DNA from: Hypericum androsaemum
Taxonomy: Eukaryota; Streptophyta; Magnoliopsida; Malpighiales; Hypericaceae
Direction of reading: 5' to 3'
Assembly (NCBI GenBank): GCA_963995505.1
Contig: OZ023184.1
Span: 6,014,001-6,078,000 of the forward strand
Length of the DNA: 64,000 bases
Part shown: piece by piece, positions 26,947-39,366 of the stretch
Layout of the letters: every line of letters starts with the position of its first letter
Numbering within the stretch: the stretch's first letter is position 1
The notes under the pieces: generated by a model
What the model saw: only the letters and a program-made list of their open reading frames with translations
Databases searched by the model: none
What the model was told of the DNA's origin: nothing
Program-made: the position numbers and the translations under genes

Positions 26947-27944
26947 TCAATACAAGGTGGGAGACCAAGAAAGAGAGGACGGCGAGGCAGAAGACGACCG
27001 GTAAGACGAGCACGAAGAGCTCGAGTACGTGTTGTTGCTGCTGCTGCTCAACGGGTTAGGGTTCCTGACCATAAAAGGCACCACGTCTTCCAGGAGCCCG
27101 TTACTAGTCCACGAAGTGGGTTCTCGAGCCGGTTCTGGTGGTGGAACTAGGGGTTCGGATTCTGAGACGGTGCTCTTGGCCCTCTTCGTTTGCGGGTCGG
27201 GTTCGGGTTCTGGCGGAGCCTGGTTCGGCAGAAAGTTTGGGTAAGCGAAATGGAGGTGGAGCCCCTCGTAGGTGATGATGAAGGTGTCCTCGTCCTCTCT
27301 GGACCTCTCCACCTGCTTCTTGGCACAACACTGCGGATTTGTGCACCGGTAATAGCTCCTGGATCAGAAAAAATGTTTAGAGTTTGCAGCGTCTCGAGTT
27401 CGAACCTTATAATTCCTCGATGTCAAAAAATAGAAGGGAGGTGGCGAAGTTTACCTTGGATAAGGACTATTCTTAATAGACTTCTGCCCGTACTTCCTCC
27501 ACTTGTAACCATCATCAGCCATTCTATTGTCACCACAACACTTGAGCCTAAGAGTATACTTGTTATCCTCCATCTTGTTCAAGTTCCTTTCCCATATTGG
27601 CAATCTACGGAATCAAAACAAAACCCATCTTTGAGGCACAAAAACAAAAACAAAAAAAAATGGAAAGAGTTAAACTTGACGTCCATTAATCCATACCTGG
27701 ATTGTGAAGAAGCTGCATGGGTTTGGTTATTTTGGGTTGTAACTGATGACAATGCATTCTCTATACCTAGAATCATCGTCCCCGGGTACAAAGTGGAGAC
27801 TAACTGGTCCATGGATTGATTGTTTTCGGGACTCGGGTGCGTCTCCTCTGGGAATAGAAAGAGAGGAGATTCATCATCTAGAAGCTCCCTGACCAGCTCG
27901 TCCTCGACCTCGTCGATCCAACAAGTTGGTATCATTTCGTTCAT
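26947..27944 (-). CDS. WRKY49: WRKY transcription factor, WRKY49-like (group IIc)
   Basis: Three exons on the minus strand: 27697-27944, 27455-27604, 26947-27358; 810 nt, 269 residues. The single WRKY domain has intact WRKYGQK (118-124) and a C2H2 zinc finger Cys138-X4-Cys143-X23-His167-X-His169. The second intron splits the Arg codon of YPR|SYYRC, the R-type intron position of group I C-terminal and group II WRKY genes. The context GYKWRKYGQKSIKNSPYPR resembles Arabidopsis WRKY49. The N terminus is acidic (MNEMIPTCWIDEVEDELVRE). The C-terminal tail is Pro/Glu-rich with a basic TKRAK and then Ser-rich. WRKY proteins bind W-box DNA in the nucleus; the role of WRKY49 is poorly defined. The gene appears complete. 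The subgroup call is by resemblance. Confidence 0.93.
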
Positions 27945-29837
27945 TTGTTGTTCTCAATTAATATGAGTTGTTTCAGGGAGTGTTTCGAAGAAGTGGACAA
28001 TGGTTGAGTTTGTTTGAGGATAGGTACTCGCTCTATTGGGAATAAGGGTTTTAAGGAAGTGATAAGTTAGTAGTAGGAAGTTCGAGAGATGGAGTGGATG
28101 AAGAAGAGGTTGTGATGTGTAGGACCTGTTTGACTTTTGCTAAATTCCAAGAATTGTCTCTTCTTTGATTGTTGCTAGAGGCTTCCAAAAAAAAAAATTG
28201 AATAGTTTTATAATTTTGAATTTGATACTTCAATTATATTGTTATGGCATGAAAATTCATATCATGACATGTGATCTGTACACAATTACCTTAGAAGGTG
28301 TCACATTTGTCTTTTTTTAAGAAAGGTTGAGATTTTATTAGATGTAAATGAATATACTTAACAAATCCATGTAAATAGATTGGTCAAACATATTTAATAA
28401 TATAGGCATGTACTAAAGTGTAAAATTTTCAAGTACCAAAATAATTGCAGTCTCAGAAAAATCTTTTCGATGTAAAATTCAGTGAGAGAAAACTAGAAAA
28501 TCTTATGTTTGTCTGTTATATGGGATATTACAAATTTTATGTGGTGACGGTTTTTTGCGATAATTTTTGGACATGTCACTCTATTAATGTTGTTTTTCTG
28601 TTATATAGTATGAACGCTATAAATGTTGTAATGCCTACACCGTAGCCCTTGGATAAGACTCATATAATATAGATAATACTATATGTAAATTCTCGAAAAA
28701 ATAAGATTAATGAATTAAACCAAACAAAAAAAATTTGCAATTGAGATATTACATTTGAATTTAAATTTTGAATACATTGAGTCGTAATATGTTTTGAACT
28801 GTAAGTAGTTGTTCCCAGCAATTTAATTCGTTTCCGGGGTAGAATTGAACACACAAAGTGTACCTAATGATTTATACCAATCAGAATTGATCCATAAGGT
28901 ACGTCATTTTAAGTATCAGAAAACGGTACACAGCAAAATTTTATGAATTTTATTCCTAAAATGCTAATATAAAATAATTTTCCGATATCTTCGTTTCTTT
29001 CGTTTCGTTGCCGTGACAGCCTGACAGGGATATGCGAATTGGAGTGGACCAGTGCTTACCTGACCCACGACTCATTTCCAATCAAAGCAAGAGTCAACTA
29101 CTAAAAAAATGGGCAACGGACATATGCGACAACTATTTTAATTAATGTTGGAATTTCATTTCCATGATTCTTCTCATGTATGTCTTTAGCAGTTGGAGGT
29201 GCATTATTAGCTAGCTAAGAGTACAAACGCAGTTGTTACTATCGTGTGAAGAAGACAGTTACGAGACTTATTAATTAAGATAGAATAATTTTCTTATCGG
29301 TTGTTCTAAGTATTTGTTTGCATCAAACACCATTTGTTAATATGCTTTGAATAAAACTATATACTTTTATAGTTCCATGTACCTAGTAAACTTAAACTCC
29401 GTTGATCAGTAGTAATTAAACGACCTTAAAAAAATTAGCAGTAAATGCAAAACCTACCCATAAGTTAATTACCAGCTAATCTGGACAAAAAAGTTAATTA
29501 CCAGCCAATTCCATTAGATTATTTTTCGAAAAAATCTGGTATCTAAAACTCATTAGGCTGATTAACACAGCTGAATTTTCAAGACCTGAAAAAAAAATCT
29601 CTCATTAAACTAAAATAACCTTACCAAGTAAATGTAGTGTTGACAGTTGATTAGCTGCAATCATCGCTAACTATATGTTTTGCAAGTCTCTAATTGTAAG
29701 TAGAGGTTCATAATTCAAATCCTTAGTTGCTATATTAATAGCTACCAGCCTCTAACTCCTGCTCTTTATTCCCTGACTAATAGTTACTTATCAGTAGAAA
29801 ACAAACGAAATAAGCAAATTAATGCTTTAATTACTGA
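27945..29837. other. Intergenic DNA upstream of WRKY
   Basis: AT-rich, containing the WRKY promoter by position. No gene found. SINE-like or LINE-like A/T tails occur (for example around 28315-28345) without definable borders. Confidence 0.4.
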
Positions 29838-30115
29838 ACAAAAAATGAGCCCCGAGTGGTTGCTTCAATGAGAGGGAAGTTGTCTCTACGTGGGTTTGAC
29901 TTTGTGAAAACCCTAGACAAAACCAAAAGGGAGACCCACCCTTTCTCATGTAAGGACAAGGTGTGAGGTTGACTCCCCCAGAGTGGGCTTAGGTTGGTTT
30001 TGCACGGGTCCTTCGGGTTGTTTTAGGGTATCCATCAGTCCTATAACAAGGGCCACGTCCCCAGCGTCCTGGAAGTTTCCTACATATCGAACCCATCAGC
30101 TCTCACTATTCGTAA
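29838..30115 (+). repeat. Possible tRNA-derived SINE
   Basis: A locally GC-rich island in AT-rich DNA. Near its start GAGTGGTTGCTTCAATGAG and, about 30 bases later, GGGTTTGACTTTG resemble the A and B boxes of plant SINE promoters; the rest is short C/G-rich segments. No TSD or tail could be defined, so the call is tentative. Confidence 0.3.
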
Positions 30116-30722
30116 TATATTTTTGATCGACTAATCTTAATCTGAATTGTATAAGATAAAAAATGGTGTTAACTTTATGTTCTCATCTTTCAAATTTAAT
30201 ACAAACCAACCACATAATCTAGAGCTTGATGGTAATTTACCAAAGAGCACTTGAAGTAATCATAGTTCAAATCTGATTGTGGTAAGACTTGATTTTAATT
30301 TTCTATCCTTTTTTTTTGTCAAAGACATTTACTATTGAAAAGGGAGCTCGGGAAATTTGATTAACCAACGGAGGTCAGGTAAGTGTCAAGTTGGGGGTGG
30401 GCGCAGCAGGTCAGGTTAAGAAAAGACCAAATCCTCGTGGACGTTTCTCAAGAAGTCAACCATTGATTGCGTGGGACCAGGCTTGATTGGGGATCGGGTG
30501 GCACGTAGGATTCATGTGGGTCCATCCTTGTTGGGGCGGCATTCACGTGTAGAGAGATCACTCCATGCCTGTGGTATTCACCGAAAAAAAATCAGAAGAG
30601 GGAAATTCTCTCAATAAAAAAATGAAAAAGTGCACTTCCATGCCTGTGGTATCGCAGTTTTTGCGTTCACTCCACATGATTTATAAAGCATCAAAAAGGT
30701 CCAAATTATTTGAAATTTTATT
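30116..30722. other. Spacer before TIR element
   Basis: No gene. A local duplication of CCATGCCTGTGGTAT is present at about 30563-30577 and 30639-30653. Confidence 0.45.
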
Positions 30723-31577
30723 AGGTTCCGGTCCCGTTCAGCTGACGCACCACATCGTATTTTCTGTGATGACATGTCTTGCCATCATATTTGCTCTATA
30801 ATGACGTGGCTTTGTAAAAGTTTCAGCATAGTCCCAATTTTTTACAATTTTCCAAAATAAATCTCATTTAATATATCTAACAATCCATCTACTTCCTTCT
30901 TCAACAACCCATTTAATTTAACAATAAAGTAACACATTTACTTTCTTTCTCTTCTACGTCCGTCGCCCAAATCTGGGCGTACCTTGACTCCATCGAGAAC
31001 GATGTCTTATCCTCACCGGTCAACCATTCCAAGGTCTTAAGCACAAGGCCTGCCGTCGACCGCCACTTTTAATCCCCTCTCCATATTTACCTGCCGGGAA
31101 TGTCTGTCGGCCTCAACCTCTAACCGCTCTCCTCGCCTCATTGACTTGTTCCATTCTTAGATCTTGAAGAGAGGCAGGACATTTAATCGAAGGGCTAGGT
31201 GGGGTTCGGGTGTATAAGAGCGTGAGAGAAATTGTGGAAAATGGAGCTTGAGATAGAGGAGAGGGAAACAGATTTAGAAGATTAATTAGCTTGAATTGGT
31301 AATTAATTATGGTTTAGATGGGAAGAGGGAGGTTGAGATAGAGGAGATGAAATAGGGGCGGAGGAGAAGTTTGATTCCGTGTAAATAATGGAGATGGAGT
31401 TTAATGGGGTTGAATATATTAAATGGGTTCTTTTGAAAAAATTGTAAAAATATTTGGGACTATGCTAAAACTTTTACAAAAGCCACATCATTATAAAACA
31501 ACTATGATGGCAAGACACATCAACACGAAAAATAAGATGTCACGCGCCAGCTAGATAGCTGCCTGGAACCGGGACCT
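30723..31577. mobile_element. Non-autonomous TIR element (MULE-like), 855 bp
   Basis: Long imperfect terminal inverted repeats of about 150 bp: the left end AGGTTCCGGTCCC (30723) matches the reverse complement of GGGACCT at 31571-31577. Shared inner blocks are CTTGCCATCATA, ATAATGACGTGGCTTT / ATAATGATGTGGCTTT and GCATAGTCCCAA. The interior (about 30880-31410) has no transposase. Long TIRs favour a Mutator-like origin, but the flanks do not give a clean 9-bp TSD, so the superfamily is uncertain. Confidence 0.7.
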
Positions 31578-32375
31578 GATTAAATTTAATTTGGATTTGT
31601 TTGATGCGTTTTAAACTACATGGATTGAACACGAAAGCTGCAAAATACATATACTAAAGTGAAATTTTCCAAAAAAAGAGCGGTTACGCTCTAGTTATAA
31701 TTTGGGATGTGGAACAAACCAACCAAAATCGCAAAATCATAAAAAACGAAATCTTAAAGAATCAAATCAATCATACCGATGCAATCACTAGCGATTTTAT
31801 ACTGCACGAGCGATTTCATCGTCGTTACAGTTATTTATGAAACTGTTAAATCATAAAACAAATATATAAATTAGAAATAACGTCGTTATGTATATGTGCG
31901 TATCTTTCAGTCAAAATGACACATTAGTTCCAACTTAAAATATCCAATCTTTTAGTGCTCTTTGGTTCATTTTTTTGGTTAGATTTCTTCTCCGTGCCGC
32001 AAAAGATTTATACTTTGATTACTATTTGATACACTTGCTATTTTTTTTAATCAACAATTGCATGTGAATCATTTTTTTGATAATAAGTTTACAAGATTAC
32101 AATTCTGAAATCGATGAAACTGCTTGTTTGATAATATAACTGCGAAACTGCCGAAAGAAAAATTTTAAGTAAAAAATCCGTGACATCATAAGTTTTTATT
32201 TGTAAGAATAAATTATGTTGGTGTCAATTTCATTTAGTTTGACAAAGTCACAGCACCAAAGATTTTTTATTTCTATGAATAAATTATGTTGCTTTCTGTT
32301 TCATTTACTTTGACAAAACCATTCTCAAAAAATAAACACAACCCTGGCTCCCTGGCCCACTACTCGGTACCCCAA
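31578..32375. other. Spacer, no gene seen
   Basis: AT-rich DNA. A near repeat of TTTATTTGTAAGAATAAATTATGTTG occurs as two variants around 32195-32220 and 32265-32290. Nothing else recognised. Confidence 0.4.
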
Positions 32376-32383
32376 CTCTCAAC

Positions 32384-33107
32384 TAGGGATAGCAGAAATA
32401 CCCATACCTTGAGGGTCGGACCCTACTCTTACCCTACGGGTCTAGGGTATGTTGACTTTGATTGGATCTAGGGTAGGGTATGAGTATGAGTCCATATTTA
32501 GAGGTAGGGTTTAGGGTAGGGTATGAATCCATAGCTAGACCCCGTGGGTCGGACCCTACCCTTACATTTTTACCCTATTTTAGACTCTACCCTAATTAGA
32601 CTCTAGTTAGACCCTTGTTAGACCGTATTGATAATATATATAATATACTTTACGGTTAACTTTAACATATTTATTATGTTATTCCGTAACTAGCTTAAAA
32701 GATGTCGTGAATGATAGATTATTAGAAGCTGACATGCTATATGTTTCTTTTGTTGAATTGTTTATGTACTTCAAACTCTAAAAGAAAAACTTTGGACTAT
32801 TGAAATTAAATTACAAAATTTGATATTTCATCAATTTTCTATTGAATGTTGATGTGTAGCGTAGTAGATGTCTTGAATTTAATTAAATTTTATATAAAAA
32901 TTAAGTTTTGATTAAAAATTATCAAAATGCAGAACGTTAAAGGGTCGGACCCTGCAGACCCTGGGTCTCCAGGAGGGTAGGGTATGAATCTAACAATAAA
33001 AAATTTGTAGGGTCGAGGGTAGGGTATGGGTCCATCAAAAAAACTAGGGTATGGGTAGGGTCCTATCAATACCCTACCCTACCCTACCCTATCCATTGCC
33101 ATCCCTA
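32384..33107. mobile_element. hAT-type non-autonomous transposon, 724 bp
   Basis: Ends are inverted: TAGGGATAGCAG at the left and, reversed, TAGGGATGGCAATGG at the right, a widespread plant hAT terminus. The perfect 8-bp direct repeat CTCTCAAC flanks it (32376-32383 and 33108-33115), the TSD length of hAT elements. Subterminal regions carry many GGGTAGGGTATG-type motifs in opposite orientations (for example ACCCTACCCTACCCTACCC near 33071-33090), likely transposase-binding repeats. The centre is AT-rich without ORF. Confidence 0.93.
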
Positions 33108-34891
33108 CTCTCAACCAGCCAATCCTATTATCTATGGGCCTATAATGGGCTCCGTCTATAGCTGTGCTAAATCCATGTTGGGCCTCGGCCCATTCATCGC
33201 TCAACATTCACCGGAACCTCCAAAACCTTTTTTCGGGTTTCTCTTCCCAAATGGGTCTAGTGACGCTCTCCGAGCGTGAAGATAAAATTTTCCACGTATG
33301 AGCGTTGTCCTAGAGATAGGAAAATGTTGTTAATTTAATTTTCATTGAATGATACTGACGGTTTTGACGCGTAATTAACGAGTAATTACGTGTTAAACCC
33401 GTTTAATTAAATAACTAATTTGTTAATAATAAATCACTTACTTGTTGAAGTAAGAGGTTCACAGGCTCGGGTCCACAACTTCTTCGCACTGGTCGAATTA
33501 CGATCATTTTTGAACGGATCCGTAATCGATTTTCACGAGATTTCCTTTTATCGAAAATCTGATAAAAATTCTGGAACTGATCCAGAATTTTCCTTTTGTA
33601 TTGAGTGGTTGTGGGATAAGTTACAAAATGGTCCAGTCGGATTTCCCCTTTTATAGGGAAATCCGAACAGCCAAAATGCGCCACGTGGCACCTCAGACCG
33701 CATGTCCGCCACGTGGCAAGACTACCCTATAGCTTTGCCACGTGGCACGCCACGTGGCGAGGCTACATATAGCTTTGCCACGTGGGCTGCCACTTGTGAC
33801 ATCAGCGCCACGTCACGCTGACGTGGCGCTTGCGTAGCTTGGGCTGGTCAACGCGGGTTAACCGGCCCATCCAACCCAACTTGTTAGGCCTAATGGGCCC
33901 AGGCCCAATTAGGCACAATAATAATTGCCTATTGGACCCAAGGTCCAACATCTCCCACTCAATTATTATTGATCTTGATCAACAGTTATCAGATTTCTTT
34001 AAAGAATTTCGTGCGACCAGCACACGTCGAGTATGTTAAGCCAAATTTAAGAGCACAGACACTCAGGCTACTTGAATAGTAGCATCTCGACAACCTTCTT
34101 GTATAATGTATGCTATGACCCCAGGACTCATGTCACATTCCATTGTTCACATCAGTGATTTCAAATAATTATATTCGGGTTCACTATTGTACTTTTCAAT
34201 ACAATTGGTGCACCTGAACCACGAAACTCAGAATGTGATGAACAGAGTTCCTTCTCCCTTAACTATATTCCTTTCATAATGATACAGCCTGCTTTTTTGG
34301 TCAGCCCTGCCAGGTCGAATCGCTATGTCATAACTTTTTTATGAACTTTCCAAGCTAGCAGCACTGGATCATACTTCCAGAATACGTTTAGGATCTTAAG
34401 GGTAGGTTTCGGGAATCACAATTCTCGAAAATTGGTCTCACACCAGGGATTGTGAAATCACTCAACATTTTCATCCCATCCAGTGGTCGAGTAGCACACA
34501 TGATACTGATCACGTGTTACGGTGTACTTTTTTTTAAAGAAACACATGTCATTTAACACCATACTAGAGTATAAGCCTTAGCTTAACTCTAGGCTAATAG
34601 GACAGACAGTATGATAAGTTCCACTTATATCTTATCATATGGATTGTAGAAAATCTAAATGCAGCAACTTATTCCTGCATCCCATAAGGAAACTTGCTCT
34701 TAAGCAAGACGGCATTCCGTCATAGGACATGCACTTATGTATGTCCAATAACTGCCTCATCTCATCTAGGAATCAACTTCTTAACTCCCACTGAGGTAAA
34801 CACCCGTGTGAGTGGGCTACTTCTCTGTCCGACATATTTTACATTTAACTCATATTGCCAAATAAAAATTCCTTTATTCCAACTAATTGGA

Positions 34892-37800
34892 TTATAAATA
34901 AAACCGTCGTAAACCCAGTGACTTAACATGTTTCTCGAACACTTCTCGAGGTAATGCTTTAGTCATTGGATCTACGGCCATATCTCGTGTAGATATGTGT
35001 TTCATACACAGTTCTTTATATTTTATTAAATTTCTCACAAAGTAAAATTTAATATCTATATGCTTAGCCCTGCTATAGATTCTAGGATCCTTAGCATATG
35101 CTATAGCTGCCTGGTTATCGCAGAATAAACTTACTGGCTCCATCGAGTTGATCAGGGAGAGATGGCTTAAGAATATCTTCAACCATACCGCTTCTTGTGC
35201 AGCATGAGCTGAAGCTACATATTCTGCTTTCATTGTTGACAGGGATACACATGTTTGCTTCTTACTGCTCCATGAGACAGCACCCCCGTTCAACAAGAAA
35301 ATAAATCCAGATGTAGACTTTTTCTTATCCACATCACCTCCCCAATCAGCATCAGTATAGCCACTCAATATCAGGTCACGGCCTTGATAGCACAAGGAGT
35401 ATTCTGCAGTAGTATTCAAATATTTCAAAATCCCTTTGACAGCCTTCCAGTGAGCACTGCCTGGATCAGACTGATATCTGCTTGCTATCCCAACAGCATA
35501 GCAAATATTAGGTCTAGTACACAACATTGCGTACATCAGACATCCAACTGCATTGGCATAAGGAATCTTCTCCATATCCCTACGTTGTTTAGCTATTTTT
35601 GGGCACATGTCCTTACACAAATTATGACCTTTAACCAATGGGACATACTTTGGGTTACTGTGATCACAATTGAAATGTTCTACTACTTTGCGAATATATG
35701 TCTCTTGTGAAAGTGACACTATTCTTTTCGAACGATTCCTCAAAATTTTAACTCCGAGTATGTAATCCGCTTCACCCATGTCTTTCATTTCAAAGTTGGA
35801 AGATAACCAATCTTTGATTTTGACAAGAAATCCCATGTCATTTCCAGCTAAAAGTATGTCATCAACATACAAGGTGATGATAACAAACTTCTTTCCTGAT
35901 CGCTTAACATACACACAGTGATCTTCGTCTATCATTATAAAATCATGCTGCATGATCGTATTATGAAAGTGAATATACCACTGTCTAGACGACTGCTTAA
36001 GGTCATAAATTGATCTATTCAATTTGCAAACTTTGTGTTCCCAGCCTTTTTGAATGTAGCCCTCAGGCTGAATCATATAGATTTTTTCATCCAATTCTCC
36101 GTGGAGAAAAGCAGTCTTTACATCCATTTGATGTAATTCTAGATTCATGTTAGCAACCATAGCTAAAATGACCCTAATTGACGTAAATCTAACAACAGGT
36201 GCAAAAGTCTTCTCATAGTCTATCCCAGCCTGTTGTTTAAATCCTTGGGCAACCAAACGCGCTTTGTATCTTTCGATACTGCCATCTGCATTGCGCTTAG
36301 TTTTGAGAATCTACTTATTCCCAATTGCCCTACGCCCCTTAGGTAGGTCAACCAGATCCCAAACCTGATTTTTGATCATAGAAGACATTTCTTCATCCAT
36401 TGCATTCATCCATTCATCACGTTTTGGAGATGACAATGCTCCAGATACATTTTTAGGTTCATCTTCATCCTGCAGGATGGCCAGAAGAATTTCACTTGGA
36501 CCACCAAATTTCTTTAGTGATACCAAGAACACATTAGCCTCGCCTTCGATGTCAAATCGTCGGCGTGGTATGCTAGTTCTGCTAGACCTACGGTATTTCT
36601 GGTTTTGATAAACATCTCTCATATATTCATCATATCCAAGATTCGCACTCCCACTGGGTGGAAATACCGTACTCTCACTGGAATAAGGAATTACCTCCCT
36701 TTCAGGACTCAGATCACGACCTTCCGGATCATTTTGAGTTGAAAAATCTCTATCTTTCTCCTCAATTCTTCCACTCGAAAGAAGTGATCCAGATGACTTT
36801 GGTTCATTTGTCTCATAAAGGGTAAGGTCACTACTAACCTCCCCCAACTTTGGAAATTCATTCTCCAAAAATGTGACATCGTGTGATTCAAATTCTGTTA
36901 CATGTCCATTGTCCAGTTCACCCACGAACACGTACCCTTTAGATACCTCTGGGTATCTTATAAAGATACTTTTTCTACCTCTCGGTCCTAATTTACCAAA
37001 AGTACTTAAGATAGAATGGACATAGGACGCACACCCCCATGGCTTAAAATAGGATAAATCGGGCTTGCGATCTGTCCACATTTTGTAAGGAGTGGCTGTA
37101 ACAGACTTAGAGGGTACACGGTTTAGAATGTATGCGGCAGTCAGGAGCGCATCTCCATAGAATGATATAGGCAAATTTGCCTCTGCCATCATCGATCTAA
37201 CCATATCAAGAAGGGTTATATTCCTTCTTTCAGCAACTCCATTTTGCTGTGGTGTATAAGGAATAGACAACTGATGTTCAATTCCTTTTTCAATGCATAG
37301 AGCTTTGAACTCATCAGAAAGATATTCACGGCCACGATCAGTTCGTAAGGCCTTTATCTTTCTATCCTTCTGATTCTCAACAAAACTCATGTATGTCATA
37401 AACCAGTTTAAGGCTTCAGACTTGTGAGAAATCAGGTATATCAGACCATATCTAGTATAGTCATCAATAAAGGTGATGAAGTAATATGCTCCATGCCTTG
37501 CCCTCACGTTCATTGGACCACATATGTCAGAATGAACTATTTGTAGTGGAAATTTGGCTCTAGCCCCAGTACCGAAAGGTTTTCTAGTACTTTTCCCTTC
37601 TAGACAGGATACGCAACTAGGTAATATAGATTTCTCTATATTGCCCAACAGTCCTGCCTTAGCTAGACAGTTTAAACGATCCTGACTGATATGGCCAAGT
37701 CTAGAATGCCATAGTTTAATATCATCCTCTGATGAATTTGAACTAGTGACAAAGGAAAAAATTTCAGAAGGATCAATATCTAGAATAAAAAAACCTTCCG

Positions 37801-38191
37801 ATATATATCCAAGGCCAAAATAGGCATCATCCAAAAATAATCTAACGGTGTCGTTCTCAAATGACAACCGGAAACCTAAAGACATTAAGGCCGAAACTGA
37901 GATCAGGTTCCTTCGTATGTCTGGAGCAAACAACACGTCATGTAAAAGAAGGGCACGACCACCACAAAGGTGTAATCTACAAGTGCCCAGGCCTTTCACA
38001 TCCACGCACGAGTTGTTACCGATAAAAATAGTTTTTGCTCCAGCCGACAACCGCCTGTACTCAACAAACGAACCACGGTCTCTAGCTATATGGTCTGTCG
38101 CTCCTGAATCAATCACCCACACAGAATGTGATTCAGTTAGAAGGGTACAAGAGGATACATACAATTTACTCACACTTGAGTTTAGATGTAC
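34892..38191 (-). pseudogene. Copia pol: protease, integrase, RT, RNase H
   Basis: Protease site DSGATDH lies near the start. The integrase zinc finger (HSRLGH...CVSCLEGK) is followed by the catalytic core (SDICGP, RTDRGREYLSDEF, PQQNGVAERRN with the catalytic Glu). The frame stops at TAG 36312-36314, at IGNK*ILK, where the family has Trp, so a TGG to TAG change is likely. The rest (34892-36311) holds RT with FAPVVRFTSIR, DVKTAFLHGEL and the YVDD catalytic box, then RNase H (LSTMKAEYVASAHAAQE, CDNQAA, KHIDIKFYFVR). Apart from the stops all motifs are preserved. Confidence 0.95.
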
Positions 38192-39007
38192 CTACTTGGG
38201 CATTTTGCAATCTTTTGCAAAATATCCCTTCTGTTGATAGTTAAAACATTTCACTTTTGAAATGTTAAACCGCTTATTCTTTTTAGCTTTGGAGCCATCC
38301 AACTTGGTTCCATGATTTTCAGCCTTTGGAGTTTGTTTACACTTACCCTTCCCTTTACCTTTTTTCTTTTTTCCACCACTCCCAGTCGAACAAATCGAAT
38401 GGGCTTCAGGGTGGGATTTCATAGCTAGGAGGCGATCTTCCTCCAGCTCAAGGTGTCTGGCAACATCATCAAATGTTACCAAATGATCGGAATGGGTAAG
38501 ATTCACCTTCATCTGTTCCCAACTTGGTGGTAGAGAACGGATGACAGCTTGAATCTGCTGCTCGTTGCTGAGTATGTGACCGGCCTCTGCCAGTTCACTG
38601 ATCATATTGGACATCACTCTCAAGTGTTTAAAGGTGTCAAACCTTATGGTCAAAGCACGCAGCTTCGACACTGAAAGCTTTCCGAATTTCAGTTTGAGAG
38701 CATCCCATAACTCTTTCGCGTTGTCATGCACGCGAAATTGTCTGGTGATATCATCTATCATTGAACTCAGCAAGATCAATCGAGCAGTAGTGTTTTTCCT
38801 CTTCCAAATAACATAAGCTTCCTTATCTCGCTTATGTTGAGCAGTTGTGCCTTCTTCAGGCTTATCCATTATGACATGTATGTGCTCCAGAACCTCTTGT
38901 TCTTCAAGTACATATTAGATTTTCATACTCCAATTGTCATAGTTTTCACCGTTGAGTTTTAACTCACGGTTTAGCTCAGCAATGATGGATCTAGAAGCGA
39001 CTGACAT
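38192..39007 (-). pseudogene. Copia gag with nonsense codon
   Basis: Starts ATG at 39007 (MSVASRSIIAELNRELKL), then the conserved LNGENYDNWSMKI followed by TAA at 38915-38917. The same frame continues through the UBN2-type gag core (WKRKNTTARLILLSSM, ELWDALKLKFG) to a lysine-rich tail. The zinc knuckle (CFNYQQKGYFAKDC) has lost its second Cys and its His to Tyr. The frame ends in TAG at 38192-38194, where a single gag-pol polyprotein would normally continue. Product would be the capsid/nucleocapsid; the copy is inactive. Confidence 0.9.
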
Positions 39008-39366
39008 TTCTATAGGGATTTTTAATATGAGAACATATTAGAAATTTGATTTGGCAATATGATTCAATTTACTAATCACTCATAACTTTTAACGATATGG
39101 AGTTCTTGATTAATCTCAAAATCGAAGTGGGTCGCGGGCATGCTTCCCCTCACCATTCAAGTATTAATCTTAAACTTCAACCGTTTAAAGTTCATCGATA
39201 GTAAATTCAAGTGGAAGCAATTAAACAAATATCTTTATTTAATTACTTGCATTTGTACATTCTGAGCTTATACACACATGTACAAAAAACTCAGATAAGG
39301 TCTCAACCTATTGTACAAAAGTCCCCAAAAAATAACATATATATATGGGGACAGTTAAACATATAA

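Noticed and set aside
27029..27819. Plus-strand ORFs of 71 and 209 codons across the WRKY gene
   Set aside because: Shadow frames of the minus-strand WRKY exons and introns.
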